DNA of 64,000 nt from assembly GCA_963749675.1 (NCBI GenBank), contig CAVVNT010000008.1, forward strand, positions 124,001-188,000. The letters are read 5' to 3'. Origin of the DNA: Roseitranquillus sp963749675 (GTDB lineage: Bacteria; Pseudomonadota; Alphaproteobacteria; Rhodobacterales; Rhodobacteraceae). Made by a program: the position numbers and the translations under genes. Shown here one piece after another: positions 35,539-47,131 of this stretch. Numbering within the stretch: the stretch's first letter is position 1; every line of letters begins with the position of its first letter. The notes under the pieces were generated by a model. The model saw nothing but the letters and a program-made list of their open reading frames with translations, made no database searches and had not been told where the DNA came from.

Positions 35539-36138
35539 CTACGCTCGCCCTCTGATTCCGCCGAAATAGCCCATGGCGCAGATCCCGGCGGCAAGAAAGG
35601 GGAGGCTTGCTGGCAGCGGGATCGGTGCCACCAGCGCGCCCATGCTCTCGAGGCCCAGGAATGCGGCGCTGGTCGCCGCGGTGTCGTATGCCGAGACCGA
35701 TACCGTCGCGGTGGTGAAGTGCAGGCTCGACAGGGCGCCGAACGCGATCGGCGCCGCCGGCACCGCGAAGGACAGGACCTCGCCGCCGATCTCGATATCG
35801 ACCCCGCCGCTGACGGCGCCGAAGAACTCGTCCACGATCCCGCCAGAGAACCCGACCCCCCGCACAGGGTTCGCGAAAGTCACCATGATCGAGTCCAGAT
35901 CGAACACCGTCGACAGGATGCCGCTCTGAGCGTAGAGCCCGCTCGGCGCCGAGAGCGTTGCCTCGGCACCCGTCCCTGCAAGGACGTCGAGGGGCGCCGC
36001 CGGCCCGTCGACAAGAGCCGTGAAACTCACCGTCTGTGCGCCGGATGACCCTGCAATGTCGGCCGGGACGAGAGCCGCATCGGCTTCGCGGTTTGACGCG
36101 GCAAGCGCGATGAGACCGACCAGAAGTGCTCGTAGCAT
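35539..36138 (-). CDS. Secreted protein with VPLPA/PEP-CTERM-like sorting tail
   Basis: The 199-residue protein has a signal peptide (about residues 1-21) and a beta-rich body. The C-terminal sorting motif IPLPASLPFLAAGICAMGYF is followed by basic GGIRGRA, the motif-helix-Arg pattern of VPLPA-CTERM proteins anchored by exosortase-type systems. The body (FDLDSIMVTFANPVRGVGFS) resembles secreted single-domain anchor proteins. It starts 17 bases downstream of the RTX gene stop, so it may be co-transcribed. No exosortase is in the window. Confidence 0.72.
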   Translation of the reverse strand: MLRALLVGLIALAASNREADAALVPADIAGSSGAQTVSFTALVDGPAAPLDVLAGTGAEATLSAPSGLYAQSGILSTVFDLDSIMVTFANPVRGVGFSGGIVDEFFGAVSGGVDIEIGGEVLSFAVPAAPIAFGALSSLHFTTATVSVSAYDTAATSAAFLGLESMGALVAPIPLPASLPFLAAGICAMGYFGGIRGRA

Positions 36139-36154
36139 GGAGATGCTCCCTACC

Positions 36155-39100
36155 TTACAGGATTTCGTCGCCGTAGATCACAAGAGTGTCGACAAGAAAG
36201 CCGCTGGCAAGGGCGGCCGTCCCTTCCGTGCCGTCGCTGAGTGCTGCTGGCGCGAAGCTGCCGCCTGAGGGGGCACCGGCATCGACGATCAGCTCGTCGA
36301 AGCCCGGCAGTCCGGCAAAGTCGAACGTGTCGCCGGCCCCCGCGTCGGCAAAGCGTTCGGCCACCATCGCGCCGTCGTCGAGGAACCGGAAGCGCGCCGC
36401 CTCGTGCACGCCCGTGCCGCCCTCGTCCGCCTCGAATCCCTCAAGTGTCAGCTCGAGCCGGTGGCCCGAAAGGCCGGACGTCAGGGTCAGGCGCAAGGCC
36501 TCGGTGCCATCGATCTCCTGCGGCAGCACTTCTGACGCAAGCATGCGCCCTGACACCCCAAGGTCGCCGCGGGAAAGGCCCGAACCCCCGTACGTGCCCG
36601 GATCGAGCGTGCCGAGGTCGACGGGCAACCAGGCTGGATCGCTTGGCGCCTGTTTCTGGTCGAGCGCCACCCTCGGATCCGTCCAGGCGTCGGACCAGGC
36701 CGTCGGATCGAGGCGTGAGAAGCGTTCCGGCGCATCGCCGAGCGTGATGTCGAACGGCCGCGTCTGGGCGTCGCTGACCTCGAAGAGCAGCGGTGCCACC
36801 GGCAGATCGTCGAGCGGTCCCGTGCTATCGACCTCGACCGCGACGAGCGCGAACTCGGTCCCCTCGTCGATGCCGTCTGCAACGGCGCTGACCGCCAGGT
36901 CGAAGGACAGCGGATCGCCGGGGGCCAGCGCCACCGCATGGGCCACCCCTGCCCCCGACCCGAGATCCAGGTCGGCGGTCGCGGGCTGGAACGTCAGCAT
37001 CACAGGCGCTGTGAGATCCAGAAGCCCCGTCAGTGCCACCGGCACCGCAGTCGGCGGCTCGCCCTCGGTCAGAGGGATGCCTGCCGCGTTGATCGTGACG
37101 CGTGGCTCGCCAGTTGCATCAGGATCGTTCGGTGTGACGATTCCGCCCCCGTCGTCGACCAGCGACATCGACCCGCCGCGCACCAGGATTGCGCTGTCGA
37201 GCAGGCCATCGCGCACGTCCTCGACCTCGATCCTGAGCGTATTCTGACCGAACGACGTCCTTCCGGCAAAGCTTAGGACCTCGGTGTAGGCATCGGCGCG
37301 CGTGTCATCCACGACCGGGCCCGATCCCACCGCGTTCATCACCAGATCAGGGTGGCTGGCCGCAAAGGGCGCCGGCTGCAGCGCATTGATCGTCGCCGCG
37401 GCGCCGTCTGACAGGGTCGCGAGCTGCACGCCGTTCAGGTAGATGCGGAAGGCGTCGTTGAAGGCCGATCCCGCGAATTCGCGCAACTCCTCGGAGGCGA
37501 GGGCGAAGTCGAAGGTCAAGAGCTTGCCCGCGTCATCCGCCCCCAGGCCGAACTCGTAGGTCAGGCTGGTCCTGTCGCCCTCGGCCCCGAACGCGCCGAA
37601 GTCCGTCGACAGGTCGGCGGGTGCATCAAGGCGTGTGTCCGAGGCCACGAGCTCCGCCGCGAGCAACTCGTTCGCCCCCGCCTCGGCGACGTAGAGGTAT
37701 AGATGCTGGTTCGTTGGCACCGTCTCGCTGAGATTGAAGCCGATGGAGCCGCCATCACCAAGAGTCACGAAGCCGGAATTGTTGGTTCCATTGTAGTCGA
37801 ACGCATCGAGCGTCGCGGTCGAGGCGTCGACGAGCCCGTTCTGGGTGCCTTGCAGGTTGGCATCGACCGGAGCCCGTTGGACTCCTGGCGTCAGGCGCAT
37901 GCCCGCCGCGTTAAAGTCGAAGACCTCCAACCGGGACAGCAAGCTCGGGTCGTTCAGGTCGTCTCCGACCAGGATTTCGTCGATGCGGTCCGTCGAGAGG
38001 ACGATCGCGTCGAGATCCGTCCCCGACAGCCGGCCGGTCAAGCCGCCGATGGCATCGCCGTCATCGACGATCTTCAGCGAGGCGAACCCTGTGCCAAGGC
38101 CCGTCAACGTGGCACGGAAGATCGTCGAGCCCGCAAACTCGCCGACCCGCTCAAACTCGACGTCGGGCTCATAGGGACCGTAGAGGCCGCCGTCGATCAG
38201 ATTGACGCCGTCGAGGCCAGCCGCCGCACCGGTGCTGAGCGCAATGCCGCTGCCGAGCCCGAACGGGTCGCCATCGAAGACGCCGAAGGCCCGTCCGTCA
38301 CCCTCGAGCGTCAGGACGCCGCCCGTCAACGCAGGGTCTGTTCCGACCCCGAAGAGCGCTGCGAGCAGAGCCGCCGGATCGTTCTCCTGGACGATCCAGG
38401 GGCCCTCGGCCGAGAGGACCAACGCGTCGTCTGCGGCCGCGGGCGGCGCCGCTTCGAGCGACAGCGCCGGGGGCACAATGGTCGACAGGGTGCTGCCCGG
38501 CCCCGCCGCAATGCCGCCGGTGAAGGCAGCGGCCGAGGAGCGCGCGATCGACGACACCATCGAAAGGCCGGGGATGGCGACTGGACTGCCTCCGAAGACC
38601 GCGGGCAGGAGGTCCAGGTCGATCCCGCCGACGATTACACCCGGATCGAGGGAGCCGCCGACGTAAGTCACCGACGCCGAAGTCAGGTCGAGGCCGGTGA
38701 CGCCCTGCAGCTCGGCAATGATCTCGCGCGGGCCTTCCTCGAGCAGGATCAGCGTCGCATCCGCCGTCACCTCGACGCGGTAGTCCGAAGATGAGCCCGC
38801 GAGCTGCAGCTGGTCGCCTTCGGTCGCGTCGAAATCAGTGATGACGGCGCGGTTGTCCGCGGCGTCCTCGACGTCTTCGAGCCGTCCGAGATAAAAGCTC
38901 TGCGGTCCGGCGACGCCGAGGACGAAGAGGTCGCCGCCGTTCCCGCCCGTCAGCGTGTCGAGCTCGTACGGATCGGCGCCCTCGGCCGGGCTCCCCTCTG
39001 GCACTCCATCTTCAATGTCGGGATCGGAGCCGATGAGGGTGTCGTCCCCTTCACCGCCGTCCACGATATCGGACCCGGTCAAGCCGATGATCACGTCGTC

Positions 39101-42100
39101 ACCATCGCCACCGTCGATCACGTCACTGCCGCGGGGGCTGGGCAGCGGCAGCGTCTGCTCGATCGTCGTCTCGCCCGTGGAATAGCTGACCACGTACTGG
39201 CTGCCGCGCCATGTCCCGCGAAGGACGTCGTCGAAGTCGCTGCCGGTCAGCCGAACGCGCTCGATACCGTCGAAGTCGACCTCGTCGACGCCATCGTCAC
39301 TCGCGTAGGTCCCCCGTGTCGAGGCAAAGCGCAGCGAGGAATTGAGCGCGCCGATATCCTGGCCGAGCACAACTGCCGTAACCTCACGGCTGACGCTGCT
39401 GTCGATCGCGCCCGTCGCCTCGGAATAGTCGAGCTCGAGCAGGTCGCCGGGGTTGAGCAGGATACCGGACAGGTCCACCGGCTCGTAGATCCCGATGTTG
39501 TCGCTTACGAACTGGACAAAGCTGGCCTCTTCGCCGAAGTCCTGGCCGCCCGAGACGATGTCGATGCCTCTGCCCGGACGGATCACGTCGACATTGCCGC
39601 CTGCGCGGATCTCGTTCGCCACGATGCCGGTCTGGCTGATGACGTCGCGGCCATCGCCCGTCCGCGCATGGGCAAGCTCCTCGAAGAAGACCGCAGCAGC
39701 GCCGCTCGCCATCGCGAGGTTCACGTTGATGCCCTCGCCGGCCTGCAGCGTCACGTCTTCGTCAAGCCCCGCCAGGTCGATGCGGAGTAGGTCGGTCCCG
39801 CTGCCTCCGTCGAGGTAGAACGGTCCCTGATAGACGCTCTGGAACTCGCCGCTGCCGGAAAGGGCGCGCCAGGAGATGTTGTCGTCGCCTTCCTGCCCGG
39901 CCGCGATGTCGCCGCCGCTGCCGGCATCGGCCACGTCATCACCGCCGCCGAGATAGACGCGGTCGGCCGAGTTGCCGGTTGTGACGTCATCGTCCCGGAA
40001 AGTGCCGACGATCTCGAAGGCCTCGATCCCGTCGAAGTTCACTCGGTCGAGCACCGCAAATCCATCGATCTCAAGGCGCTGGAAGAAGCCCGAGCCGCTG
40101 CTGCCGGTCATTCCTTGGCCCCAGTCACTCTCGGAGTAGTCGAGGAGGAGAGTGTCGAAACCGAAGCCTCCCGAGACGGAGTCGGACCCGACCGAGCGCG
40201 AGAGCCCGGGTGCGAAGACGTTGCTCCCGCCGTTGCCGGCAAGAACGTCGGCAGCGCGCGTGCCGCGCAGGTTTTCGATCGCCGTCAGCGTGTCGCCCTC
40301 GGCTGTGCTGCCGAATCCTAGACCCGTCGACAACGAGACGTTGACGCCGAAGCCGTCGCTGTAGTTTGCCCAGTCGCGGCCCGCGCCGCCGTCGATCGCG
40401 TCGCCAGAGCTGCCTCCGAAAATCGTGTCGTCGCCGTCGCCGCCGAGGATGGTGTCCGCGCCCGCGAGGCCTCGGATCACATTGGCCTGACTGTCGCCCT
40501 CAAGCGTGTCGCCGAAAGAGCTGCCGTCGAGATCCTCGAAGGTGCTGCGCTCGGTCTCGGTCGTCGTGCCGTCGCCATTGTCGAGGAAGACATGGCCGAT
40601 CTCGTCGGCGTCGCCGGTTCCGAGCCGCAGGTTCGCGTCGATCGCCGACGACGCGTGGATGTAGTCGAGGAGATCGCGGCCGTCGCCGCCGTCGAGCGTG
40701 GCGCCGTCGCCGTAGGCGATGACGTGGTCGTCGCCCCAGCCGCCTGTGATCTCGTCATCGCCGCCCCGCCCGTCGATCAGGTCCTCTCCGAGAAACCCGT
40801 CGATCCTGTTGGCCCCCGAGGTGCCGCGCAGCACGTCGTAGTAAGCCGATCCCTGGACATCCTCGATCGACGACAAGACGTCGCCTTGGGCGTCCCCACC
40901 CGACGCCGCGCCACTATCGAGATCGATCAGCACCGCGCCCAGAGACGTCAGATAGCTTGTCCCGTCGCGCCCACCGTTGCCGATGATCCGATCCGCACCG
41001 GTTTCGCCCAGGAGAAAGTCGGCGGCGGCGCCACCGACCAGCACGTCGCCGCCCTCGCGGCCGACCAGCGTGCTCGAACTCGTTCGGGTTGGCGTAGAGG
41101 ACGTCGCTGAAGGCCGACCCCACGATGTACTCGATGCTGATCAGCCGGTCGCCCTCGGCGTCCCCGCCGTGCCCCACGAATTCACTGCCGTCGAAGACGA
41201 AGATCACCCCTTCGGATGAGTTCTCGTAGGTGACCTTGTCGATGTCGGCGCCGCCGTCGATGATGTCCGCGCCCGAGCCCCCGTCGAGAAGGTCGTCGCC
41301 GTCGCCGCCGAGCAGGATGTCGTCGCCCGCGTTGCCGAACAGGCGATCGTTGTCGTCCTCGCCCTCGAGCAGGTCATCGGCCGCGCCGCCGACGAGAACG
41401 TCGTTGCCGCCGCCGCCGAACGCCGTCACGGCCAAGGCCACGGACGCCTCGACGTCGAGCGAGTCATTGCCGTCACCGAAGTCCGCCGAGATCGTGTCGG
41501 GCAGTGCCTCGTCGTCGCCGAACCGCTGCTCGAACGCACTGTAGACGACCGATAGCTGGCCCGGGACGACAACGCCGTCCTCGTCCCGCGTCAGCCCAAC
41601 CCGGTATGTTTCGTCGCCGTCGGTCCCGACTTGGCCGTCGATGATGCGCAGGTCCGCGAGCGGCCCCACATGGAGCAGCAGCTCATTTGCTTCGACATGC
41701 GCCAGGCCCTCGATCAGCTCGCGCTCCGCGGCATCGCAGCCGAAGCTGAAGTCCACCAGGGTGACCTCGGCCAGCGTCACCTCCTCGGTGAACGAGAAGA
41801 AGCCGAAGCCGATCTTGATGCTCGCGATCACCTCGGCCCCTATGCGGCCGAGCACCGGGTCGAAGATGCAACCGCCGGCCAGATCCGCGAGGCGGAGCAC
41901 GCCGTTCGGTGTTTCGGGCGGCTCCACCTCGCCGCCGGGCAGGAAGGCGGCGGCGAAGCCGACGACGCCCCCCTTGACCCCGACCCGGACCACGAAAGCG
42001 TCGACCGCGACACCTGCGTACACGCCTGCCGAGCCATGTGCGAACGGCCGAAATTCGAATGCCCGGTCGTCGGGCTGGCGGGGGATCACCTCGCCCGGCG

Positions 42101-43664
42101 TCATCTGCTGCGTGGTCAGGTAGAGCCCGTCGATAAAGTTCCCCGTCTCCAGCGCGAAGGTGTCGTAGCCGATCTGGAAATCGACCGTTGCCCCCATGAA
42201 GCCGTCGAGTGTCAGTCCGAACGGCCCGAAGATTCGGAAGAAATACTCGCCGAAGCGGGCTTCGGCCGTCAGCGCCGGTATATCGTAGTAGACGATGGGC
42301 ACCGGCCCCGACCCGGTCAGCTCTGGCAGGAGGATATCGATCACCCGTTCGGGGGTCTCGAACAGCGGAAACGAAAGGCCACTGTCGTCGCTGAGGTCGG
42401 TATCGCTGAGCGAGGCGGAACCGCCCTCGATCACGCCCTTCACGGCATCTATTGCTTGGGTGAAGATCTCGGCGGCACCTGTCAGCTCACCCAGAAACTC
42501 GAGCGGTGACAGGCCGTCGATCTCGGCCACGTTGAAGCCCCCGACCGCTCCGCCCGAGCCGACGTCGAACGACCCGAGGCTGACGCGGTCGTCGTTCTCG
42601 GCGAGCTCGTTGAGTTGCCGCAACACGCCGATCGCCTGCGCGAACGCCGAAAGGGCGTCGACCGCGTCATCCTGTCCGTTCGCCTCAAGATAGAGCCCTA
42701 TGCCATCGAGGATGTTGAAGAACCCGTCTCCGGAGGTCGGAATCGTGTCGAAAAGGCCGATCAGGCCGGAGAGCCTCAGACCGTCATCGATGACCGGTAT
42801 CGGCGTGGTGATCGTGTCGATGATCTTGCCGATGATGCCGTCGAAGAGAATGTCCGTCAGCGGCGACAGAACCCGCTCGATCTGGGCGACGAGGCTCCCC
42901 ACCTCGACTCCGACGTCGCCGAAGCCCACCGTCGGAGCGGTATCGGGTGCCGTCGGGTCCCAGTCGATCTCCAGCGTAGCGAAGAAGTTGGGCAGGAGCC
43001 CGTCCAGGACCTGCGTCAGCAACTCGAGCCGCAGCTGAGCGGCGCCGGAGTAGGTGACGTTGACATCAGCCGGATCGAAGCCCGTGATGTCGAACGCCGC
43101 CGTCATCGCCAGCTCCGGCTCTGTCTGCTGGTCGGTCAGTTCGACCGTAAGGAAGCCGAGGCTGCCCGACGCCACGACATCCGCGGCGACCTCGATCGAC
43201 AGCTCGAGCTCGTCGTCGGGATCGAGCACGACCTCGAGCGTATCGGTCGCCACGTCGAACGTCAGTCCCAGGTCGAGGTCCACCGCGACCGATCCCTCGA
43301 AATCGGCACTCGCGTCGAGCCCAACGGCAGAGCCGCCCAGCGACAGCGCCCCCCCGGAGACGGAAATGGATTCCGAGGCGTTGGCGGTGATCGTGATATC
43401 GACCACGCTGCCTGTCGCCGTCGCCGTGACGCTGTCCAGGTCGTCGAGCGCCTCCGCCAGCGCGGTCGCCTGCGCCGCGGGGTCGGCAAGGTCATCGACC
43501 GCCGCCAGCGCCGCGGCGATCTCGTCCTGGAGCTCGTCGAAGTCGAGCAACTCGGGCAGCGCATCCAGGGCCGTCCCGACAATCGGCAGGTCCGAAAGGC
43601 CCGGAACGATGGCCTCGTCCCTTAGAAGTGCGAAAAGCGCTGAAAGTTGAGGAGCGACAGGCAT
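36155..43664 (-). CDS. Giant RTX-type calcium-binding surface protein, one frameshift
   Basis: Start MPVAPQLSALFALLRDEAIV at 43664 follows a GGAGGG ribosome site. One extra base near 41075 breaks the frame; corrected, the gene encodes about 2,502 residues. Residues 1-730 are non-repetitive and acidic. RTX nonapeptides (GGxGxDxL) form blocks at about 731-880, up to 1100, and 1505-1560 (for example GGDGDDLLDGGSGADIIDGG). A choice-of-anchor-L-like domain lies near 1920-2130 and a Calx-beta-like segment near 2190-2300. Such proteins are usually exported by type I secretion through C-terminal signals and act as adhesins or matrix proteins. No type I transporter is nearby. As written the halves are two frames: 40914-43664 and 36155-41044. 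Confidence 0.82.
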
Positions 43665-43717
43665 TCGGCGGCCCTCCAAAAACCGAGAATAGAAAATCAA
43701 AAAAATGTCTCTTCACA

Positions 43718-43746
43718 CTTATAGCACGACTCGGTGAGTTCGTGAA
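43718..43746 (-). promoter_or_regulatory. Promoter of the RTX gene
   Basis: On the minus strand TTCACG (43746-43741) and TATAAG (43723-43718) are separated by exactly 17 bases, a good sigma-70-like pair. The 5' leader of about 45 bases is AT-rich (runs of A and T around 43681-43710), in sharp contrast to the surrounding DNA. Confidence 0.55.
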
Positions 43747-44001
43747 CGCACAACGATAGCAAGCGTCCGCGCGCCGGTGGGGACAGTTGCCTCGGATCCG
43801 AATCTCGAGTCCTGTCGACACCTGACCCGGTGTGACATCCGGGGTTCGTCGTGGGCGGCTTTTGGCAAAAGGCAACCAAAGTGCCTGATTGCAGAAACGC
43901 CCAATCCGCAGAAGGGCGCCCGCCGATGCCGATCAAACTGAGCGGATGCTTCAAGCTGCCCGATTACGTCGACAAGTCGAAGCGCTCGGACCATGACGGT
44001 T
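43747..44001. other. Gap between RTX promoter and IS256 remnant
   Basis: No gene is supported here. It separates the surface-protein island from the IS-flanked N-ATPase region, and its right border is the terminal motif of the IS256 relic at 44002. Confidence 0.4.
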
Positions 44002-44760
44002 GTGTCGCGGATGTGGTGGAAACCCTGGCGGTGCGCTCTGGGCATGTGAAGGTTCGGTTTCTCAGGCAGCGAGGTCAAGGAGCATCGGATCGAGAGGCTG
44101 AGACAGGGTTTCCCAGCCGTCGACCTTGCGCATCTGGATCTGGCCTGAGGCCAGGAGCGCCCAGAGCAGCATGGGCACGGTCTCCGCGCGGGGCAGGACG
44201 GTCTGCGTCTTGATGCGGCGGCGGAATTCCTCGTTCAGGCGCTCGATCGCGTTGGTCGTCCTGGCCGACCTCCATTGCGGGGATCGAGCCGGGTGAAGGT
44301 GAAGAGGCGATCTCCTGCCTCTTCCAGGCTCTCCGCGACCGCCCGGCGCTCGAGCCGCCACTTGCGCAGGAAGGCCTTGCGGCGTTTCTCGATCTCGGTC
44401 GCGGTGTCGGCATGGATCATGTCGCGATAGTCCTCGGTCGGCTCGTCGTGGAGGTGCTTGGGCGCGTGGCCGAGCAGGTTGCGGTGTTGGTGAACCGAGC
44501 AGCGTTGGACAGGCAGGTCCTCGCCCCACAGCGCGACGAGCGCGGCTTCCAGTCCCGGGGCGCCGTCGACGATGACGAATTCTGGCCGCTTCAGGCCGCG
44601 CGCATCGAGGTCTTCGAGGAACTGGCGCCAAGCCGCGGTGCTAAGGCCGCCCCCCGATGGCGGCCAGTCCCGAGATGTTGGTGGCGTTCCTGTCCAGCCG
44701 CGTCCGGATCACCGTTCCGTCGAGGATGAGACGGACGATAGCAATCATGGTGCCTCTCCG
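44002..44760 (-). mobile_element. IS256-family element remnant 1, left of the N-ATPase operon
   Basis: A minus-strand transposase relic spans about 44062-44760. Readable pieces are LILDGTVIRTRLDRNATNIS, then AWRQFLEDLDARGLKRPEFV and DGAPGLEAALVALWGEDLPV, and the ending WRSARTTNAIERLNEEFRRR to DPMLLDLAA. They are linked by a deletion near 44645 and a frameshift near 44265. The N-terminal third is missing. Beyond the stop, 44002-44025 reads GTGTCGCGGATGTGGTGGAA, nearly the same as the sequence at 51622 beyond the second IS256 relic, so it is probably the element end. It belongs to a different IS256 subgroup from the relic at 51701. Confidence 0.7.
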
Positions 44761-44855
44761 ATTGGACTGGCGACACTGCCGCAGATGCACCACCGCCGCA
44801 CTGATCGGCGTTGGCGGCCCACCCAGTTTCAGCCCAGGACGGTTCACTTGACCAT

Positions 44856-44871
44856 CAACCGATTGTGGTTG
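44856..44871 (+). promoter_or_regulatory. Inverted repeat upstream of the N-ATPase operon
   Basis: CAACC (44856-44860) and GGTTG (44867-44871) flank a 6-base spacer about 100 bases before atpD. A TTGACC at 44849 could be a -35 element. The region lies inside or just after IS-derived DNA, so the native promoter may be lost. The call is weak. Confidence 0.25.
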
Positions 44872-44970
44872 AGATTACCCACCAACACGGTCAGCGCCGC
44901 GTCCGACGCCGGCGCGTAGGCTTCCTGGATCAAGGGCCACTGACCCGCAAATCCAGAGGACCCCGAAAGC

Positions 44971-46434
44971 ATGTCGGAGCAAGAAGAGCCCGCCGACCAG
45001 CGCATCCAGTCCGACGGCGTCGTGCGTGCCGTCCGGGGTGCCGTCGTGGATGTCGGCTTTGCCGGGCCTGACCTCCCACCGATCAATTCCGCCCTGGTCG
45101 TGAAATGGGACCGGCCGACCGCCCTCATTCTCGAAGTCCACAGCCACCTCGATCAGACGACGGTACGCGCGGTGGCGTTCCAATCCACCGCGGGCCTCGC
45201 CCGTGGCGTCTCAGTTCATGCCAGGGGCCGACCGGTTACAGTGCCCGTGGGAAGGGCAGTTCTGGGCAGGCTTCTGGATGTGGTGGGAAATCCACAGGAC
45301 GACGGGCCTGCACTACCTGACGATACACCACGTCGGTCGATCCACGCCCTGCCGCCGCTTCTGAAATCCCAGACCAGCGCTACCGATGTGTTCGAGACCG
45401 GGATCAAGGTGATCGACCTGCTGACGCCGATGGCTCAGGGAGGCAAGGCCGCGATGTTCGGCGGCGCGGGGGTCGGCAAGACCGTTCTGGTGATGGAACT
45501 GATCCGCGCCATGGTCGAGAAATACGAAGGCATCTCGGTCTTTGCGGGCATCGGCGAGAGGTCGCGCGAGGGGCATGAGCTGCTCACTGAAATGCAGGGA
45601 TCGGGCGTTCTGGAACGCACCGTTCTGGTCTACGGCCAGATGAACGAGCCGCCCGGAGCGCGATGGCGGGCGGCGCTGACCGCGCTGACGGTCTCGGAAG
45701 ACTTTCGCGACCAGAAGCACCGGAACGTGCTTTTGCTGATGGATAACGTGTTCCGCTTCGTTCAGGCCGGGGCCGAGGTCTCGAGCCTGCTGGGCCGTCT
45801 GGCCTCGCGCGTGGGCTACCAGCCGACGCTGGCGACGGAGGTGGCCGGCCTGCAAGAGCGCATCGCCTCCGTCGCAGGCTCTGCCGTGACCGCCATTCAG
45901 GCGGTCTATGTGCCTGCCGACGATTTCACCGACCCCGCCGTGACCACGATTTCCGGGCATATGGATTGCGTCATCATGCTGTCTCGCGCCCAGGCCTCCG
46001 AGGGGTTCTATCCGGCGATCGACCCTTTGGGGTCGTCTTCGATGCTGCTCGATCCGCTGGTTGTCGGTGACGAGCACTACCAGACCGCCGAGGCTGTCCG
46101 TCAGGCGCTGGCAAGGTTCCGCGAGTTGACCGATATCATTTCGCTCCTCGGGGTCGAGGAACTGGGCACCGCCGACCGCTTGATCGTGAAGCGCGCACGG
46201 CGGTTGCAGCGGTTCCTGACCCAGCCGTTCATGGTGACAGAAGCCTTTACCGGCACGCCGGGCGCCAGCGTCCCGCTTGCCGAGACATTGTCGGGGTGCC
46301 GGGCCATACTGGACGGCGAGGCCGACGACTGGTCCGAAAGTTCCCTCTACATGGTTGGCACGCTGGAGGACGCGAGACGGAAAGAGGCCGGCGGAAAAGC
46401 CTCCGACACCGCTGACCCCGAGGCCGCAGCATGA
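44971..46434 (+). CDS. atpD: N-ATPase (F-type) subunit beta
   Basis: The 487-residue catalytic subunit has a P-loop GGAGVGKTVLVMELI near residues 163-177, the catalytic glutamate region GIGERSREGHELL, and the DELSEED-region counterpart diverged, as expected of the N-type branch. It opens an operon in the order D-C-Q-R-B-E-F-A-G, the order known for N-ATPases and different from the housekeeping ATP synthase. It shares four bases with atpC. The ATG at 44971 is accepted although its ribosome site is weak (GAAAGC). Confidence 0.93.
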   Translation: MSEQEEPADQRIQSDGVVRAVRGAVVDVGFAGPDLPPINSALVVKWDRPTALILEVHSHLDQTTVRAVAFQSTAGLARGVSVHARGRPVTVPVGRAVLGRLLDVVGNPQDDGPALPDDTPRRSIHALPPLLKSQTSATDVFETGIKVIDLLTPMAQGGKAAMFGGAGVGKTVLVMELIRAMVEKYEGISVFAGIGERSREGHELLTEMQGSGVLERTVLVYGQMNEPPGARWRAALTALTVSEDFRDQKHRNVLLLMDNVFRFVQAGAEVSSLLGRLASRVGYQPTLATEVAGLQERIASVAGSAVTAIQAVYVPADDFTDPAVTTISGHMDCVIMLSRAQASEGFYPAIDPLGSSSMLLDPLVVGDEHYQTAEAVRQALARFRELTDIISLLGVEELGTADRLIVKRARRLQRFLTQPFMVTEAFTGTPGASVPLAETLSGCRAILDGEADDWSESSLYMVGTLEDARRKEAGGKASDTADPEAAA

Positions 46435-46841
46435 GGTTGCGGATCGTGGCTCCCCTGTCCGTCGTGGTCGACGAGGATGCAGACAGCTTGCGCGCCGAGG
46501 ATGCGAGCGGCAGCTTCGGCATCCGGCCCGGCCATGCACCGTTCCTGACCGCGCTCGCGGTGTCCATCGTCAGCTGGAAGAACGCCGGGGTCGAGCGGTT
46601 CTGCGCGCTGCGCGGCGGGGTGCTGACCGTGACCGGCGGCAGCATAATTGCCATCGCCACCCGAGAGGCAGTGACGGGCGACGATCTGGCCATGCTGGAC
46701 ACGCAGGTCCTGGCCCAATTTCAGTCCGACTCCGACGCAGAACGGGTTGAGCATGTCGAGACGATGCGTCTGCAAATGCACGCCATCCGCCGGATGATCA
46801 GCCGGTTGCGGCCGGGTGCGGACACGGGAGAGTTCCGATGA
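46431..46841 (+). CDS. atpC: N-ATPase subunit epsilon
   Basis: The 136-residue protein has the beta-sandwich signature FGIRPGHAPFLTALAVSIVS and a C-terminal helical part (VEHVETMRLQMHAIRRMISR). Its start overlaps atpD by ATGA at 46431 and its stop overlaps atpQ. It is part of the central stalk and probably tunes ATP hydrolysis. Confidence 0.88.
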   Translation: MRLRIVAPLSVVVDEDADSLRAEDASGSFGIRPGHAPFLTALAVSIVSWKNAGVERFCALRGGVLTVTGGSIIAIATREAVTGDDLAMLDTQVLAQFQSDSDAERVEHVETMRLQMHAIRRMISRLRPGADTGEFR

Positions 46842-47131
46842 GCGAGGACAGCCCGGAAAAGCCGGAAACCGATCCTCTGGTCGAGAAGATCCGCTCGGCA
46901 GCCGCGCAACGGGACCGCTGGCTGCGCGAGGGTGACATGTCCGTCGGCCGCCGTCTGGCGCAGATCGGCGTCCTGGGATGGATCTTCGTGGTGCCGACGC
47001 TGGCGGGCCTGTTCTTCGGGCGCTGGCTCGATGCGCGGTTTTCGACCGGCATCTTCTGGAGTGCGCCCTTGATGCTGCTCGGGCTGTGCATCGGCGGTTG
47101 GACCGCATGGAAATGGATGAACGCGCGATGA
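46838..47131 (+). CDS. atpQ: N-ATPase accessory membrane protein AtpQ (AtpI-like)
   Basis: The 97-residue protein has a charged N-terminus and two hydrophobic segments (GVLGWIFVVPTLAGLFFGRW and a second one ending GGWTAW). This is the AtpI-like pattern of AtpQ found only in N-ATPase operons. It overlaps atpC and atpR by four bases each. AtpQ/AtpR are thought to help assemble the large c-ring; this is family knowledge, not visible here. Confidence 0.8.
   Translation: MSEDSPEKPETDPLVEKIRSAAAQRDRWLREGDMSVGRRLAQIGVLGWIFVVPTLAGLFFGRWLDARFSTGIFWSAPLMLLGLCIGGWTAWKWMNAR

Noticed and set aside
37703..38794. Several long plus-strand frames opposite the RTX gene
   Set aside because: They mirror the regular GC-rich codon pattern of the repeat protein and show low-complexity Arg/Ser/Pro sequences without domains.
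38990..41430. Regularly spaced short repeats suggesting a CRISPR array
   Set aside because: The repeats are in-frame RTX nonapeptide codons (GGxGxD) without constant spacers.
36155..43664. Two adjacent independent RTX genes
   Set aside because: The second half has no start codon with ribosome site, and the RTX motif continues across the break when one base near 41075 is removed.
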